A program made the translations under genes and the position numbers. Shown piece by piece: positions 5,585-5,627 of a stretch of 5,627 nt of DNA (positions within the stretch are counted from its first letter, which is position 1; every line of letters begins with the position of its first letter). This DNA is from DSAD01 sp036825155 (lineage in GTDB: Bacteria > Desulfobacterota > Desulfomonilia > UBA1062): contig DAISYU010000170.1 in assembly GCA_036825155.1 (NCBI GenBank), forward strand, positions 1 through 5,627, read 5' to 3'. The notes beneath the pieces are model-generated. The model was given only the letters and a program-made list of their open reading frames with translations. It was not told the origin of the DNA and did no database searches.

Positions 5585-5627
5585 GTGGTTATTTATAGGG
5601 TGAAAGGCCTTTTTGGTCAAGGAGATC

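Overview
The window is a minus-strand stretch of a moderately GC-rich bacterial chromosome, with transcription running from high to low coordinates. A substrate-binding protein, a LivG-type ATPase and an AMP-forming acyl-CoA synthetase in one operon is an arrangement familiar from anaerobic Deltaproteobacteria (Desulfobacterota). The organism assignment is an inference from gene content only. Every real gene is on the minus strand, and the long plus-strand reading frames are antisense shadows.

Layout from right to left. A radical SAM protein (about 4691-5584, perhaps starting further upstream) ends at 4691. A gene-poor stretch follows (about 4250-4690). It holds a small hairpin, a pair of REP-like repeats in opposite orientation, and a plain stretch with nothing recognised. 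Next is a compact regulatory leader (4286-4050), then an operon: a secreted Peripla_BP_6 (LivK-type) binding protein (4049-2841), a LivG-type ATPase (2827-1988), and a long-chain-type acyl-CoA synthetase (1934 to the left edge, with only a few C-terminal residues missing). Gaps inside the operon are 13 and 53 bases. The permeases and second ATPase that this transporter needs are not in the window and may lie beyond the left edge.

The most interesting part is the leader ahead of the binding-protein gene. It reads as a complete transcription attenuator: a TTGACA -35 box; a 17-codon leader ORF, MAIALINRNSINFFFFD, with four consecutive Phe codons just before its stop; a 21-bp hairpin whose 5' strand is those Phe codons and the stop; an 11-bp antiterminator pairing that excludes both that hairpin and the terminator; a strong intrinsic terminator with a U7 tract; then a consensus ribosome-binding site and the binding-protein start. 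All four non-Watson-Crick positions in the hairpin and antiterminator are G-U in minus-strand RNA and would be A/C mismatches in plus-strand RNA. This supports function in the operon's direction. The architecture resembles pheL/trpL attenuation but sits on an ABC uptake operon. It suggests that phenylalanyl-tRNA charging controls the operon and that the transported compound may be phenylalanine or a related aromatic. The structures are read directly from the sequence; the regulation and ligand are inferred.
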